Source of the DNA: Acanthamoeba sp. SK_2022b
Taxonomy: Eukaryota > Discosea > Longamoebia > Acanthamoebidae
Length of the DNA stretch: 64,000 nt
Direction: 5' to 3'
NCBI GenBank assembly: GCA_027943245.1
Contig: JANDJZ010001747.1
Coordinates: 62,001 to 126,000, forward strand
Position 1 is the first letter of the stretch. Each line of letters begins with the position of its first letter. The translations under genes and the position numbers were made by a program. This document shows, piece by piece, positions 56,521 to 64,000 of the stretch. The notes beneath the pieces are model-generated. The model worked only from the letters and a program-made list of their open reading frames with translations, made no database searches and was not told where the DNA came from.

Positions 56521-57497
56521 TACCAGTCCATCTGATCTTTGAATTCTTCGGTGTCCGCCTTCAGCGCGTTGATCAGATCGACCATGTCCTGCGGCAGCGG
56601 CGCATGCCACTCCATCTGGATACCGCTGATCGGATGATACAAACGCAGCATGGTGGCGTGCAGCGCCTGGCGGTCAAAGCCGCGCAGCGTGTTGATGAAG
56701 GCTTCCGAAGCGCCTTTCGGCGGACGTGGACGGCCGCCGTACAGCGGATCGCCCACCAGCGGATGGCTGATGTAAGCCATGTGTACGCGGATCTGGTGAG
56801 TACGGCCGGTTTCCAGGCGCAGACGCAGGCGGGTGTGCGCACGGAAGTGTTCCATAATGCGGTAGTGCGTCACCGCCGGTTTACCCATCGGGTGCACCGC
56901 CATGTGGGTGCGCTTGGTAGAGTGACGCGCGATAGGCTCTTCTACCGTGCCGCCGGCGGTCATGGTGCCGATCGCCACCGCTTCGTATTCACGGGTAATT
57001 TCACGCGCCTGCAGCGCTTCCACCAGCCGGGTTTGCGCCGGCACGGTTTTCGCCACCACCATCAGGCCGGTGGTGTCTTTATCCAGACGGTGCACGATGC
57101 CGGCGCGCGGCACGTCGGCGATTTCCGGGTAATGATGCAGCAATGCATTGAGCACCGTGCCGTCCGGGTTACCGGCGCCAGGATGCACCACCAAATCGCG
57201 CGGTTTGTTGATCACCAGGATGTCGCTGTCTTCATAGACGATATCCAACGCGATATCCTGTGGCTCCCAACGCGCCTCTTCTTCAATCTGTGCATCGATG
57301 GCGACGGTCTCTCCGCCCAGCACCTTCTCTTTCGGTTTGTTTGACGTTTTGCCATTGACCTTCACCCGATCGCCCAGGATCCACTCTTTTATGCGAGATC
57401 GTGAATAATCAGGGAACAATTCGGCCAAAGCCTGATCTAAACGTTGTCCGAGTTGAGATTCGGCCACCGTTGCGGTGAGTTGTACTTGTTGTGCCAT
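56520..57497 (-). CDS. rluD: 23S rRNA pseudouridine synthase RluD (1911/1915/1917)
   Basis: RluD makes three pseudouridines in helix 69 of 23S rRNA, important for 50S assembly. The 325 residues have an S4 RNA-binding domain (about 17-75; YSRSRIKEWILGDRVKVNGK) and the catalytic domain with Asp139 in IVHRLDKDTTGLMV. GRTHQIRVHMAYISHPLVGDPLYGG (adjoining blocks) is conserved. It is divergent from bamD, as in E. coli. Confidence 0.97.
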   Translation of the reverse strand: MAQQVQLTATVAESQLGQRLDQALAELFPDYSRSRIKEWILGDRVKVNGKTSNKPKEKVLGGETVAIDAQIEEEARWEPQDIALDIVYEDSDILVINKPRDLVVHPGAGNPDGTVLNALLHHYPEIADVPRAGIVHRLDKDTTGLMVVAKTVPAQTRLVEALQAREITREYEAVAIGTMTAGGTVEEPIARHSTKRTHMAVHPMGKPAVTHYRIMEHFRAHTRLRLRLETGRTHQIRVHMAYISHPLVGDPLYGGRPRPPKGASEAFINTLRGFDRQALHATMLRLYHPISGIQMEWHAPLPQDMVDLINALKADTEEFKDQMDW

Positions 57498-57628
57498 ATG
57501 CAGCTTCTTCGTTAACGTTGGGTTTTCACGGCGATGCCGTTTAATATAATGTGCTATTGTACCTGGTCTTTGTCGGGAGCTTAACGGACAGTCTCCCGGA
57601 ATAACACCCTGAGGATAATCAAAACGTC

Positions 57629-58360
57629 ATGACGCGTATGAAATATCTGGTGGCGGCAGCCACGTTGAGCCTGGCGCTGGCAGGTTGCTCCACATCCAAG
57701 GATGCGGTTCCCGACAACCCACCTTCGGAAATCTATGCTACCGCGCAGCAAAAACTGCAGGACGGTAACTTCAAGGGCGCGATTACGCAACTCGAAGCGT
57801 TAGATAACCGCTATCCTTTCGGGCCGTATTCCCAGCAGGTCCAGCTGGATTTGATTTACGCCTACTATAAGGCTGCCGACTTGCCGATGGCTCAGGCATC
57901 CATCGATCGCTTCATGCGTCTGAACCCGACGCACCCGAACATCGATTACGTGATGTACATGCGCGGCCTGACCGACATGGCGCTCGATGACAGCGCACTG
58001 CAGGGCTTCTTCGGGGTTGACCGTTCTGACCGCGATCCTCAGCACGCTCGCGCTGCGTTCCGCGACTTCAGCCAGTTGATTCAGCAATACCCGAACAGCC
58101 AATACGCGACCGACGCCAACAAGCGTTTGGTGTATCTGAAAGACCGCTTGGCCAAGTATGAGCTTTCGGTGGCGGAATACTACACTAAACGCGGTGCTTA
58201 CGTCGCGGTCGTTAATCGCGCCGAGCAGATGTTGCGTGAATTCCCGGATACCAAAGCGACGCACGACGTGTTGCCGCTGATGGAAAATGCCTACAAGCAG
58301 CTGCAGCTGAACGGCCAGGCTGACAAAGTGGCCAAAGTGATCGCCGCCAACCCGCAATAA
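57629..58360 (+). CDS. bamD: Outer membrane protein assembly factor BamD
   Basis: BamD is the essential lipoprotein of the BAM complex that inserts beta-barrels in the outer membrane. The 243 residues start with a lipoprotein signal (LALAGC, Cys20). Five TPR-like repeats follow, with [19 protein letters not shown] and [18 protein letters not shown] nearly invariant in enterobacteria. A second ATG three codons downstream is possible. It ends in a good terminator. Confidence 0.97.
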   Translation: MTRMKYLVAAATLSLALAGCSTSKDAVPDNPPSEIYATAQQKLQDGNFKGAITQLEALDNRYPFGPYSQQVQLDLIYAYYKAADLPMAQASIDRFMRLNPTHPNIDYVMYMRGLTDMALDDSALQGFFGVDRSDRDPQHARAAFRDFSQLIQQYPNSQYATDANKRLVYLKDRLAKYELSVAEYYTKRGAYVAVVNRAEQMLREFPDTKATHDVLPLMENAYKQLQLNGQADKVAKVIAANPQ

Positions 58361-58386
58361 GCGCGCGTCGGCAACGGCAGAAAAAC

Positions 58387-58412
58387 AAAACGGCAGCCTC
58401 GGCTGCCGTTTT
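58387..58412 (+). terminator. Terminator of bamD
   Basis: AAAACGGCAGCC and GGCTGCCGTTTT around a two-base gap, 27 bases after the stop codon. Confidence 0.92.
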
Positions 58413-58592
58413 CATTGGCGTGGACCGGTTTTTTACTGGAGAAATACACAAGTAAAAACACGGTGTTAGCTAGCTCTCCTCACCGGTCAACTCATCGATA
58501 ATGCGCCATCCGGCGGCAACTCTCAAGCATTAGATAACCAATTCAGATGCTGAATCACAGATTGAACTAACTTTGCAAAAAGTGACAAAAAA

Positions 58593-58610
58593 TCGTGATT
58601 TACATCACGC
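58593..58610. promoter_or_regulatory. Candidate CRP site upstream of raiA
   Basis: GTGA, six bases (TTTACA) and TCAC form a near-ideal CRP core with A/T flanks, centred about 71 bases before the raiA start. raiA of E. coli is known to respond to cAMP-CRP. Confidence 0.65.
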
Positions 58611-58672
58611 ATTTAAACAAAAAGCGGGGTATGCTGGATTCACCAAGACGGAAAGACAGAGAGGTAAGTTAT

Positions 58673-59014
58673 ATGACATTGAACATTACCAGCAAACAAA
58701 TGGATATCACTCCCGCAATCCGCAATCACGTCGAAGACCGTCTCACCAAACTGGAAAAATGGCAGACCCAGCTGATAAACCCACATATTGTCTTATCTAA
58801 AGAACCGCAGGGGTTTGTCGCCGACGCTACCATTACCACGCCTAACGGCCCGCTGGTCGCCAGCGCCAAACATGATGACATGTACACCGCCGTTAATGAG
58901 CTGATCGCCAAGCTGGAGCGCCAGCTGAACAAGGTGCAGCACAAAGGCGAAGCGCGCCGCTGCAATGCCAGCGTGAAAGACATCGTGCCGGAAGTCACGC
59001 AAGAGCAAGAATAA
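58673..59014 (+). CDS. raiA: Ribosome-associated inhibitor A (YfiA)
   Basis: RaiA binds the 30S decoding region and keeps 70S ribosomes inactive under cold shock and in stationary phase. The 113 residues equal the E. coli size: [24 protein letters not shown] opens the S30AE domain (given as two adjoining blocks), and the tail after about residue 90 distinguishes RaiA from short HPF. The ATG at 58673 follows AGAGGTAA; a longer frame from 58595 is not used. It lies between bamD and the pheA leader. Confidence 0.96.
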   Translation: MTLNITSKQMDITPAIRNHVEDRLTKLEKWQTQLINPHIVLSKEPQGFVADATITTPNGPLVASAKHDDMYTAVNELIAKLERQLNKVQHKGEARRCNASVKDIVPEVTQEQE

Positions 59015-59038
59015 CCGTCCGACAGCGATTGCCGCATC

Positions 59039-59063
59039 AAACGCGCCCGAGGGCGCGTTTTTT
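59039..59063 (+). terminator. Terminator of raiA
   Basis: Perfect arms AAACGCGCCC and GGGCGCGTTT around GA, followed by TTT; 24 bases past the raiA stop. Confidence 0.9.
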
Positions 59064-59077
59064 GTCGGGTATTTTTG

Positions 59078-59106
59078 TTGACGGGGTAAAGGCCAGCGGT
59101 TACTTT
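59078..59106 (+). promoter_or_regulatory. pheA promoter
   Basis: TTGACG (59078-59083), a 17-base spacer and TACTTT (59101-59106) precede the pheL leader by about 30 bases, as in E. coli pheA. Confidence 0.65.
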
Positions 59107-59137
59107 AAAACCTGATCACATTAACCTTAGGTAGACC

Positions 59138-59185
59138 ATGCCACGCACACCGTTTTTCTTCGCATTCTTTTTTACCTTCCCCTGA
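59138..59185 (+). CDS. pheL: Phenylalanine leader peptide
   Basis: The 15-codon frame MPRTPFFFAFFFTFP contains seven phenylalanines. It precedes an attenuator hairpin and pheA, so ribosome stalling at Phe codons reports the supply of charged tRNA-Phe. E. coli pheL has the same size and style. Confidence 0.95.
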   Translation: MPRTPFFFAFFFTFP

Positions 59186-59230
59186 CTGGGAGGCGTTTCG
59201 TCGTGTGAGAAAGAATGCGAAGACGAACAA

Positions 59231-59262
59231 CAAGGCCTCCTGGAAACAGGGGGCTTTTTTTA
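59231..59262 (+). terminator. Attenuator terminator of pheA
   Basis: An approximately 10-bp GC-rich stem (GGCCTCCTG, GAAA loop, CAGGGGGCTT) is followed by seven T, 46 bases after pheL. Alternative pairing with the leader, needed for attenuation, is likely but was not modelled. Confidence 0.88.
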
Positions 59263-59305
59263 TGGCTGTTTTACAACGAATAAGAACTGAAGGCGGAAGC
59301 TGATT

Positions 59306-60463
59306 ATGACTGACAACCCGTTATTGGTGCTGCGCGAGCGCATCAGCGCACTGGACTTGAAACTGTTGGCCCTGCTGGCGGAACGCCGTGAGCTGGCGAT
59401 CGAAGTCGGCAAGACCAAGCTGCACTCTCACCGCCCGATCCGCGATAAAGAACGCGAGCGCGACCTGCTGGACGCGCTGATCGCCGCCGCCAAACCTTAC
59501 GATCTGGACGGCTTCTACGTCACCCGCCTGTTCCAACTGATCATTGAAGACTCCGTTCTGACCCAACAGGCGCTGCTGCAGCACCAGCTCAACCCCGTCA
59601 GCCAGCACTCCGCCCGCATCGCCTTCCTCGGCCCGAAAGGCTCTTATTCACATCTGGCGGCGCGTCAATACGCCGCCCGCCATTTCGATCAGCTGATCGA
59701 ATGCGGCTGCCAGAAGTTTCAGGATATCTTCACCCAGGTGGAAACCGGCCAGGCGGACTACGCGATACTGCCGATCGAGAACACCAGCTCCGGCTCGATT
59801 AACGAGGTGTACGATCTGCTGCAACACACCAGTCTGTCGATCGTCGGCGAGCTGACTAACCCGATCAACCACTGCGTTCTGATTGCCGGCGACAGTGATT
59901 TGAGCCAGATTGAAACCGTCTACAGTCACCCGCAGCCGTTCCAGCAGTGCAGCCAGTTCCTGAACCGCTTCCCGCACTGGAAAATCGAATACACCGAAAG
60001 CACCGCCGCCGCGATGGAGAAAGTCGCCAAGCTGAATTCACCGAAGGTAGCGGCGCTGGGCAGCGAAGCCGGCGGCGCACTGTACGGGCTGCAGGTGCTG
60101 GAACACAACCTTGCCAACCAACAGCAGAACATCACCCGCTTTATCGTCCTGGCGCGTAAAGCGATTGACGTCTCCGAACAGGTGCCGGCCAAAACCACGC
60201 TGATCATGGCGACCGGCCAGCAATCCGGCGCACTGGTCGAAGCGCTGCTGGTTCTGCGCGACAACGGCATCATCATGACCAAGCTGGAGTCACGCCCGAT
60301 CAACGGCAATCCGTGGGAAGAGATGTTTTATATCGATGTGCAGGCCAATCTGCGTGCCGACGCGATGCAAAAAGCGCTGCGCGATCTGGCACCAATCACC
60401 CGCTCGCTGAAGGTACTGGGCTGTTACCCGAGCGACACCGTGGTGCCGGTCAACCCATCCTGA
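59306..60463 (+). CDS. pheA: Bifunctional chorismate mutase/prephenate dehydratase
   Basis: PheA makes phenylpyruvate from chorismate in two steps. The 385 residues hold a chorismate mutase domain (1-95; [21 protein letters not shown]), a prephenate dehydratase domain (about 105-285; [38 protein letters not shown]) and a C-terminal ACT domain with [10 protein letters not shown] and [13 protein letters not shown], which bind the feedback inhibitor phenylalanine. It is controlled by the pheL attenuator. Confidence 0.97.
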   Translation: MTDNPLLVLRERISALDLKLLALLAERRELAIEVGKTKLHSHRPIRDKERERDLLDALIAAAKPYDLDGFYVTRLFQLIIEDSVLTQQALLQHQLNPVSQHSARIAFLGPKGSYSHLAARQYAARHFDQLIECGCQKFQDIFTQVETGQADYAILPIENTSSGSINEVYDLLQHTSLSIVGELTNPINHCVLIAGDSDLSQIETVYSHPQPFQQCSQFLNRFPHWKIEYTESTAAAMEKVAKLNSPKVAALGSEAGGALYGLQVLEHNLANQQQNITRFIVLARKAIDVSEQVPAKTTLIMATGQQSGALVEALLVLRDNGIIMTKLESRPINGNPWEEMFYIDVQANLRADAMQKALRDLAPITRSLKVLGCYPSDTVVPVNPS

Positions 60464-60469
60464 AACCAT

Positions 60470-60502
60470 AAAAAAAGGGTTCGGCCAAGCCGAACCCCTT
60501 AC
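60470..60502. terminator. Bidirectional terminator between pheA and tyrA
   Basis: Arms GGGTTCGGC and GCCGAACCC with a CAA loop. A seven-A run on the left acts as the T-run for tyrA on minus; on plus CTTACCTTT follows pheA. Confidence 0.85.
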
Positions 60503-60524
60503 CTTTACGTTTACCACCCGCGTT

Positions 60525-61646
60525 TTACTGCCGGCTGTCGTTAGCCTGCCGCAACAGCGTGCGGCTCTCCACCAGGAAGCGCTGGGCGTAATCGCCGAAC
60601 CAGTGCTCCACCTTGCGGAAACTGTCGATAAACGCCTGTTTGTCGCCATGCTCCAACAACTTTATCGCCTCGCCGAAGCGCTGGTAGTAACGCTTAATCA
60701 GCGCCACATTTTCCTCCGACGACATGATGATGTCGGCGTACAGCTGCGGATCCTGCGCAAACAGGCGGCCAACCATCGCCAGCTCCAGCCGATAGATCGG
60801 CGAGGAGAGCGCCAGCAGTTGCTCCAGTTGCACGTTCTCTTCCGCCAGGTGCAACCCGTAGGCGAAGGTGGCGAAGTGCCGCAGCGCCTGAATAAACGCC
60901 ATGTTTTGATCGTGTTCGACCGCGCTGATGCGATGCAGCCGCGCCCCCCACACCTGCAGTTGTTCAAGCAACCACTGGTAAGCCTCCGGCCGGCGGCCAT
61001 CGCAGTAGACCACTACCTGCTTCGCCACGCTGCCCACGTCCGGGCCGAACATCGGGTGCAGCCCCACCACCGGGCCGTTGTGCACCGCCAGCATCGCATG
61101 CAGCGGACGGTTCTTCACCGACGCCAAATCCACCAGAATACAGTCGTCGGGCAACGTTGGCAGGCGGCTTATCACCTGCTCTGTCACATGGATCGGCACG
61201 CTGACGATCACCATGCCGGCGTCGGCCAACAGCTGTTCCGCCTGTGGCCAATCTTCCTGATCCAATACCCTGACCTGATAACCCGACAGCGTCAGCAGAC
61301 GGTTGAACAGCCGGCCCATCTGGCCGTTGCCGCCGATGATGACGATCGGCCGCAGCTGCGGGCACAGGGTTTTAAAGCCTTTATCGTTCTCGCTGACGTA
61401 TGATTCGCGCATCACGCGGCGCAAGACGTCCTCAATCAAATCCGGCGGCACCCCGAGGTTTTCCGCCTCCTGACGGCGCGAGGCCAGCATCGCCGCCTCG
61501 CGCTCCGGCACATAAACCGGTAAACCGTGGCGGCTTTTCACCTCCCCCACTTCCGCTACCAGATGCAGGCGTTTTGCCAGCAGATCCAGCAACGCTTTGT
61601 CCACCTCGTCGATTTGATCGCGCAGCGCGGTCAGTTCTGCCACCAT
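60525..61646 (-). CDS. tyrA: Bifunctional chorismate mutase/prephenate dehydrogenase
   Basis: TyrA converts chorismate to 4-hydroxyphenylpyruvate for tyrosine. The 373 residues begin with a chorismate mutase domain (1-90; [20 protein letters not shown]). The NAD-binding prephenate dehydrogenase follows, with [18 protein letters not shown] at about 99-116 and [12 protein letters not shown]. It lies three bases after aroF, so the pair forms the aroF-tyrA operon known from E. coli. Confidence 0.97.
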   Translation of the reverse strand: MVAELTALRDQIDEVDKALLDLLAKRLHLVAEVGEVKSRHGLPVYVPEREAAMLASRRQEAENLGVPPDLIEDVLRRVMRESYVSENDKGFKTLCPQLRPIVIIGGNGQMGRLFNRLLTLSGYQVRVLDQEDWPQAEQLLADAGMVIVSVPIHVTEQVISRLPTLPDDCILVDLASVKNRPLHAMLAVHNGPVVGLHPMFGPDVGSVAKQVVVYCDGRRPEAYQWLLEQLQVWGARLHRISAVEHDQNMAFIQALRHFATFAYGLHLAEENVQLEQLLALSSPIYRLELAMVGRLFAQDPQLYADIIMSSEENVALIKRYYQRFGEAIKLLEHGDKQAFIDSFRKVEHWFGDYAQRFLVESRTLLRQANDSRQ

Positions 61647-61649
61647 AAC

Positions 61650-62726
61650 TTACTTTTCTCCCGTGCGTGCCGTCAGCGCAGCGCCGAGTTCCTGATGCAT
61701 ATGACGCAGCAGCGTTTCCGTGCTCTCCCAGTCGATGCAGGCGTCGGTGACGGACACACCGTAACGCATGTCTGCACGCGGCTGTTCGGAAGACTGATTG
61801 CCCTCATGCAGATGGCTCTCCAGCATAATGCCGGTGATCGAACGGTTGCCCGCTTTGATCTGCTCCACCACGGACTCGGCCACCGCCGGCTGACGGCGAT
61901 AGTCTTTATTCGAGTTGCCATGGCTGCAATCTATCATCAAGGACGGATGGAGTCCCGCCTCGAGCATCTGTTTTTCACAGGCCGCAACGTGCTCGGCGCT
62001 GTAGTTCGGGGTTTTGCCGCCGCGCAGGATCACGTGCCCGTCCGGGTTGCCCTGCGTCTGCAGCAGGCAAACCTGGCCCGCCTGGTTGATGCCGACGAAG
62101 CGGTGCGGCATAGCGGCGGCGCGCATGGCGTTGATGGCGGTGCCCAGACTGCCGTCGGTGCCGTTTTTGAACCCGACCGGCATCGACAGGCCGGAAGCCA
62201 TTTCGCGGTGGGTCTGCGATTCGGTGGTGCGCGCGCCGATCGCCGACCAGCTGAACAAGTCCCCCAGGTACTGCGGGCTGTTCGGATCCAACGCTTCGGT
62301 AGCCAACGGCAAGCCCATGCCCACCAGATCCAGCAACAGGCGACGCGCGATATGCAAGCCTGCTTCAACGTCAAACGAACCGTCCATGTACGGATCGTTG
62401 ATCAAACCTTTCCAGCCGACAGTGGTTCTGGGTTTTTCAAAATAGACGCGCATAACGATATACAGCTGATCGCTCAAGTCAGCCGCCAGGGTTTTCAAAC
62501 GACGGGCGTAGTCCAGCGCCGCATCCGGATCGTGGATCGAACAAGGCCCGCACACCACCAACAGGCGATGATCGCGCCCCTGCAAAATGTTGGCGATGGT
62601 GTTGCGCGCGGTGGCGATTTCATTTTCGTCGTCGGCGCTAAGCGGGAACTGGTTCTTCAGCTCCTCCGGCGTGATGAGAACCTGTTCTGCACTGATATGT
62701 ACGTTATTGAGCGCGTCTTTTTGCAT
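61650..62726 (-). CDS. aroF: 3-deoxy-7-phosphoheptulonate synthase, tyrosine-sensitive
   Basis: AroF condenses phosphoenolpyruvate and erythrose 4-phosphate to DAHP, the entry to aromatic synthesis. The 358 residues begin MQKDALNNVHISAEQVL, with Asn8, known to matter for tyrosine inhibition in E. coli AroF. LLVVCGPCSIHDP, VYFEKPRTTVGWKGLINDP and DCSHGNSNKDYRRQP are active-site blocks. The location before tyrA identifies the Tyr-sensitive isozyme. TyrR-like boxes lie upstream. Confidence 0.97.
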   Translation of the reverse strand: MQKDALNNVHISAEQVLITPEELKNQFPLSADDENEIATARNTIANILQGRDHRLLVVCGPCSIHDPDAALDYARRLKTLAADLSDQLYIVMRVYFEKPRTTVGWKGLINDPYMDGSFDVEAGLHIARRLLLDLVGMGLPLATEALDPNSPQYLGDLFSWSAIGARTTESQTHREMASGLSMPVGFKNGTDGSLGTAINAMRAAAMPHRFVGINQAGQVCLLQTQGNPDGHVILRGGKTPNYSAEHVAACEKQMLEAGLHPSLMIDCSHGNSNKDYRRQPAVAESVVEQIKAGNRSITGIMLESHLHEGNQSSEQPRADMRYGVSVTDACIDWESTETLLRHMHQELGAALTARTGEK

Positions 62727-62802
62727 GATGCTATTCCTGTCGTTTGGCGTTATGCGTTGAAATGGAACATTGAGCGTTTCAGGGCTCTACCTTATCACGC
62801 GA

Positions 62803-62843
62803 TGTAAAGATTTCAATCCAATTTCCGTAAATAAAAAATTACC
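62803..62843. promoter_or_regulatory. Two adjacent TyrR-box-like sites upstream of aroF
   Basis: TyrR consensus is TGTAAA-N6-TTTACA. CGTAAA-TAAAAA-ATTACC (62826-62843) matches at 9 of 12 with the required G-N14-C; TGTAAA-GATTTC-AATCCA (62803-62820) has a perfect left arm and a weak right one. A strong and a weak box side by side is the arrangement expected for tyrosine repression of aroF. Confidence 0.65.
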
Positions 62844-63232
62844 GTGATTTATCCTATAAAAAAACATGTATAAAAACATCAGTAAAATAAAATTAAATTC
62901 ATTTAATTCAATATAATAATTAAATAACAAGATCATCAAAACGCGCCTATGCTCCCTGCGAACCAAAACCCAAAAACGTAAACATATCTGTACAATTAAT
63001 TTTTCAGGGAAGATACATCGCCCGTCTCGGCGCCCACGAACGGGCAGTAGCGGATACCGTCAGACTCAGCACGAAATGCCGCCGAAAGCGATGAATTTAA
63101 GTAGAATAAAAGCGAATAAATGAGGAATAAAAATTAAAAACTTAAGCTAATAGCGGCTATTTTTGTCGCCGAAGTGAACCGATATAATGTGACCGTCATC
63201 AACAATAACCACCCTTAACAACTGGATCCAAG
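62844..63232. other. AT-rich intergenic region between aroF and the DUF481 gene
   Basis: Bases 62850-62940 are nearly all A and T; 63010-63100 is GC-rich without an open frame. The upstream part of the aroF promoter and the promoter of the DUF481 gene must lie here, but I could not assign hexamers. No gene or clear hairpin is seen. Confidence 0.4.
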
Positions 63233-63997
63233 ATGCTCTCTTCTCGCGCTCGTCGCGCTTTTCCGCTGTATATTTGCTGCTTAACGACTTTCACCAGTGT
63301 TTCAGCCCTTGCCGACAATACGCTTTTCACCGCGATGGACGATCCGGCCACCGCCAAGAAACCGTTCGAAGGCAACGTGCAGGCGGGCTACAACGCCCAG
63401 TCCGGCAACTCGCAAAGCTCCACCCTGTTGGCCAACACCAATATGACCTGGTTCAATACCGACGCGGCATATAGCCTGTGGGGGGCGGCCAACAACACCA
63501 CCTCCTCCAACGTGCGCTCGTCCGAAAAGTACCAGGCCGGTGGCCGTACGCGCTATAACCTGACCGATCGCAACTACCTGTTCGGCCAGGCCAGCTGGCT
63601 GAGCGACCGTTTCAACGGTTATGACTCGCGCTCCACGCTGACCGGCGGTTACGGCCGCCAACTCCTCAACGGGCCGCTCAGCGATCTGCGGGTGGAATTT
63701 GGTCCCGGCGTACGCCATGACGAATACCACGGCGGCGGCCGCTCGACCAAAGGGCTGGCCTACGGTGCGGCCAACTATTCCTATCAGCTGACCGACAACA
63801 CCAAGTTCATTCAGGGCGTTTCCGCGCTGGCGAACGAGGAAACCACGCTGAACTCGGAAAGCGCGTTGAACGTGGCGATCAACGATCGCTTCTCACTGCG
63901 CGTGGCCTACACCGTGACCTACAACAGCAAACCGCCGGCCTCCGCACCGAAAAACACCGATACCACCACCTCGGTCACGCTGGTCTACGGCCTGTAA
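63233..63997 (+). CDS. DUF481 outer-membrane barrel protein (YdiY-like)
   Basis: The 254-residue protein has a signal peptide (about 1-27, ending ALA-DN) and a long series of alternating beta-strands, as in the DUF481 family of salt-induced outer-membrane proteins. Typical parts are GNVQAGYNAQSGNSQSSTL, RYNLTDRNYLFGQASWLSDR and the final TTTSVTLVYGL, which ends in a hydrophobic strand suited to BAM insertion. Its function is unknown. It stands alone downstream of an AT-rich gap, and the stop lies four bases before the window ends. Confidence 0.85.
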   Translation: MLSSRARRAFPLYICCLTTFTSVSALADNTLFTAMDDPATAKKPFEGNVQAGYNAQSGNSQSSTLLANTNMTWFNTDAAYSLWGAANNTTSSNVRSSEKYQAGGRTRYNLTDRNYLFGQASWLSDRFNGYDSRSTLTGGYGRQLLNGPLSDLRVEFGPGVRHDEYHGGGRSTKGLAYGAANYSYQLTDNTKFIQGVSALANEETTLNSESALNVAINDRFSLRVAYTVTYNSKPPASAPKNTDTTTSVTLVYGL

Positions 63998-64000
63998 TCT

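Noticed and set aside
8098..60502. Similar GC-rich hairpins scattered through the window as a possible dispersed repeat family
   Set aside because: Their stems differ from one another and each sits just after a gene with an A- or T-run, so they are ordinary terminators. Only the pair at 44767 and 52287 share sequence.
1..64000. CRISPR array, insertion sequence or prophage
   Set aside because: No regularly spaced repeats, no transposase or integrase motif and no phage structural gene were seen.

Overview
The window is chromosomal DNA of an enterobacterium, most probably Serratia of the S. marcescens complex. GC content is high, and the proteins look closely related to, but distinct from, their E. 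coli counterparts. Na+-NQR, a Yersinia-type urease locus and a complete methionine salvage set are added to an E. coli-like backbone. S. marcescens sensu stricto is usually scored urease-negative, so a urease-positive relative such as S. ureilytica is possible (inference).

Layout. (1) 1-1226 is a short accessory edge next to tRNA-Thr(CGT): a cut-off gene, an AT-rich stretch and a TM2-domain protein. (2) 1227-22843 follows the E. coli order thrW-proA-proB-crl-frsA-gpt-pepD-dinB-yafK-yafJ-gmhA-fadE. A GDPD-like gene and nqrABCDEF-apbE-nqrM are inserted between dinB and yafK. (3) 22900-44796 is a metabolic block between fadE and dnaQ. It holds a hok/mok/sok type I toxin-antitoxin locus, ureABCEFGD-yut-nixA, the mtn genes (mtnK, mtnA, mtnDCB, mtnE, mtnU) with MetJ-box-like repeats, two ureide catabolism genes with an RpiR regulator, and an IutA-type receptor with a siderophore-interacting protein. 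(4) 44797-52110 returns to the E. coli order: dnaQ, rnhA, yafS, gloB, mltD, yafD, yafC, dkgB. (5) 52287-52895 looks like an rRNA operon without rRNA genes: rrn P1-like promoter, tRNA-Glu, 16S-23S spacer with boxA, tRNA-Asp and terminator. (6) 53035-63997 follows E. coli minute 56-58: clpB, pgeF, rluD, bamD, raiA, pheL-pheA, tyrA, aroF, and finally a DUF481 outer-membrane protein.

How the genes work together. NqrABCDEF forms a sodium-pumping NADH dehydrogenase; ApbE attaches its covalent FMN and NqrM helps mature it. Yut imports urea, NixA imports nickel, UreDEFG load nickel and UreABC hydrolyses urea. The mtn genes recycle methylthioribose to methionine, and MtnU removes the ketoglutaramate made by MtnE. 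HpxK and HpxJ process allantoate-derived ureides. PheA, TyrA and AroF serve phenylalanine and tyrosine synthesis, with a Phe attenuator and TyrR-like boxes.

The most unusual signals are two stable-RNA loci that have kept promoter and terminator but lost RNA genes: the rrn skeleton, and an orphan promoter-terminator pair where E. coli carries aspV. Others are the unlisted hok/mok/sok locus, a GDPD homologue without its catalytic residues, and a 66-bp coding overlap between two convergent genes.
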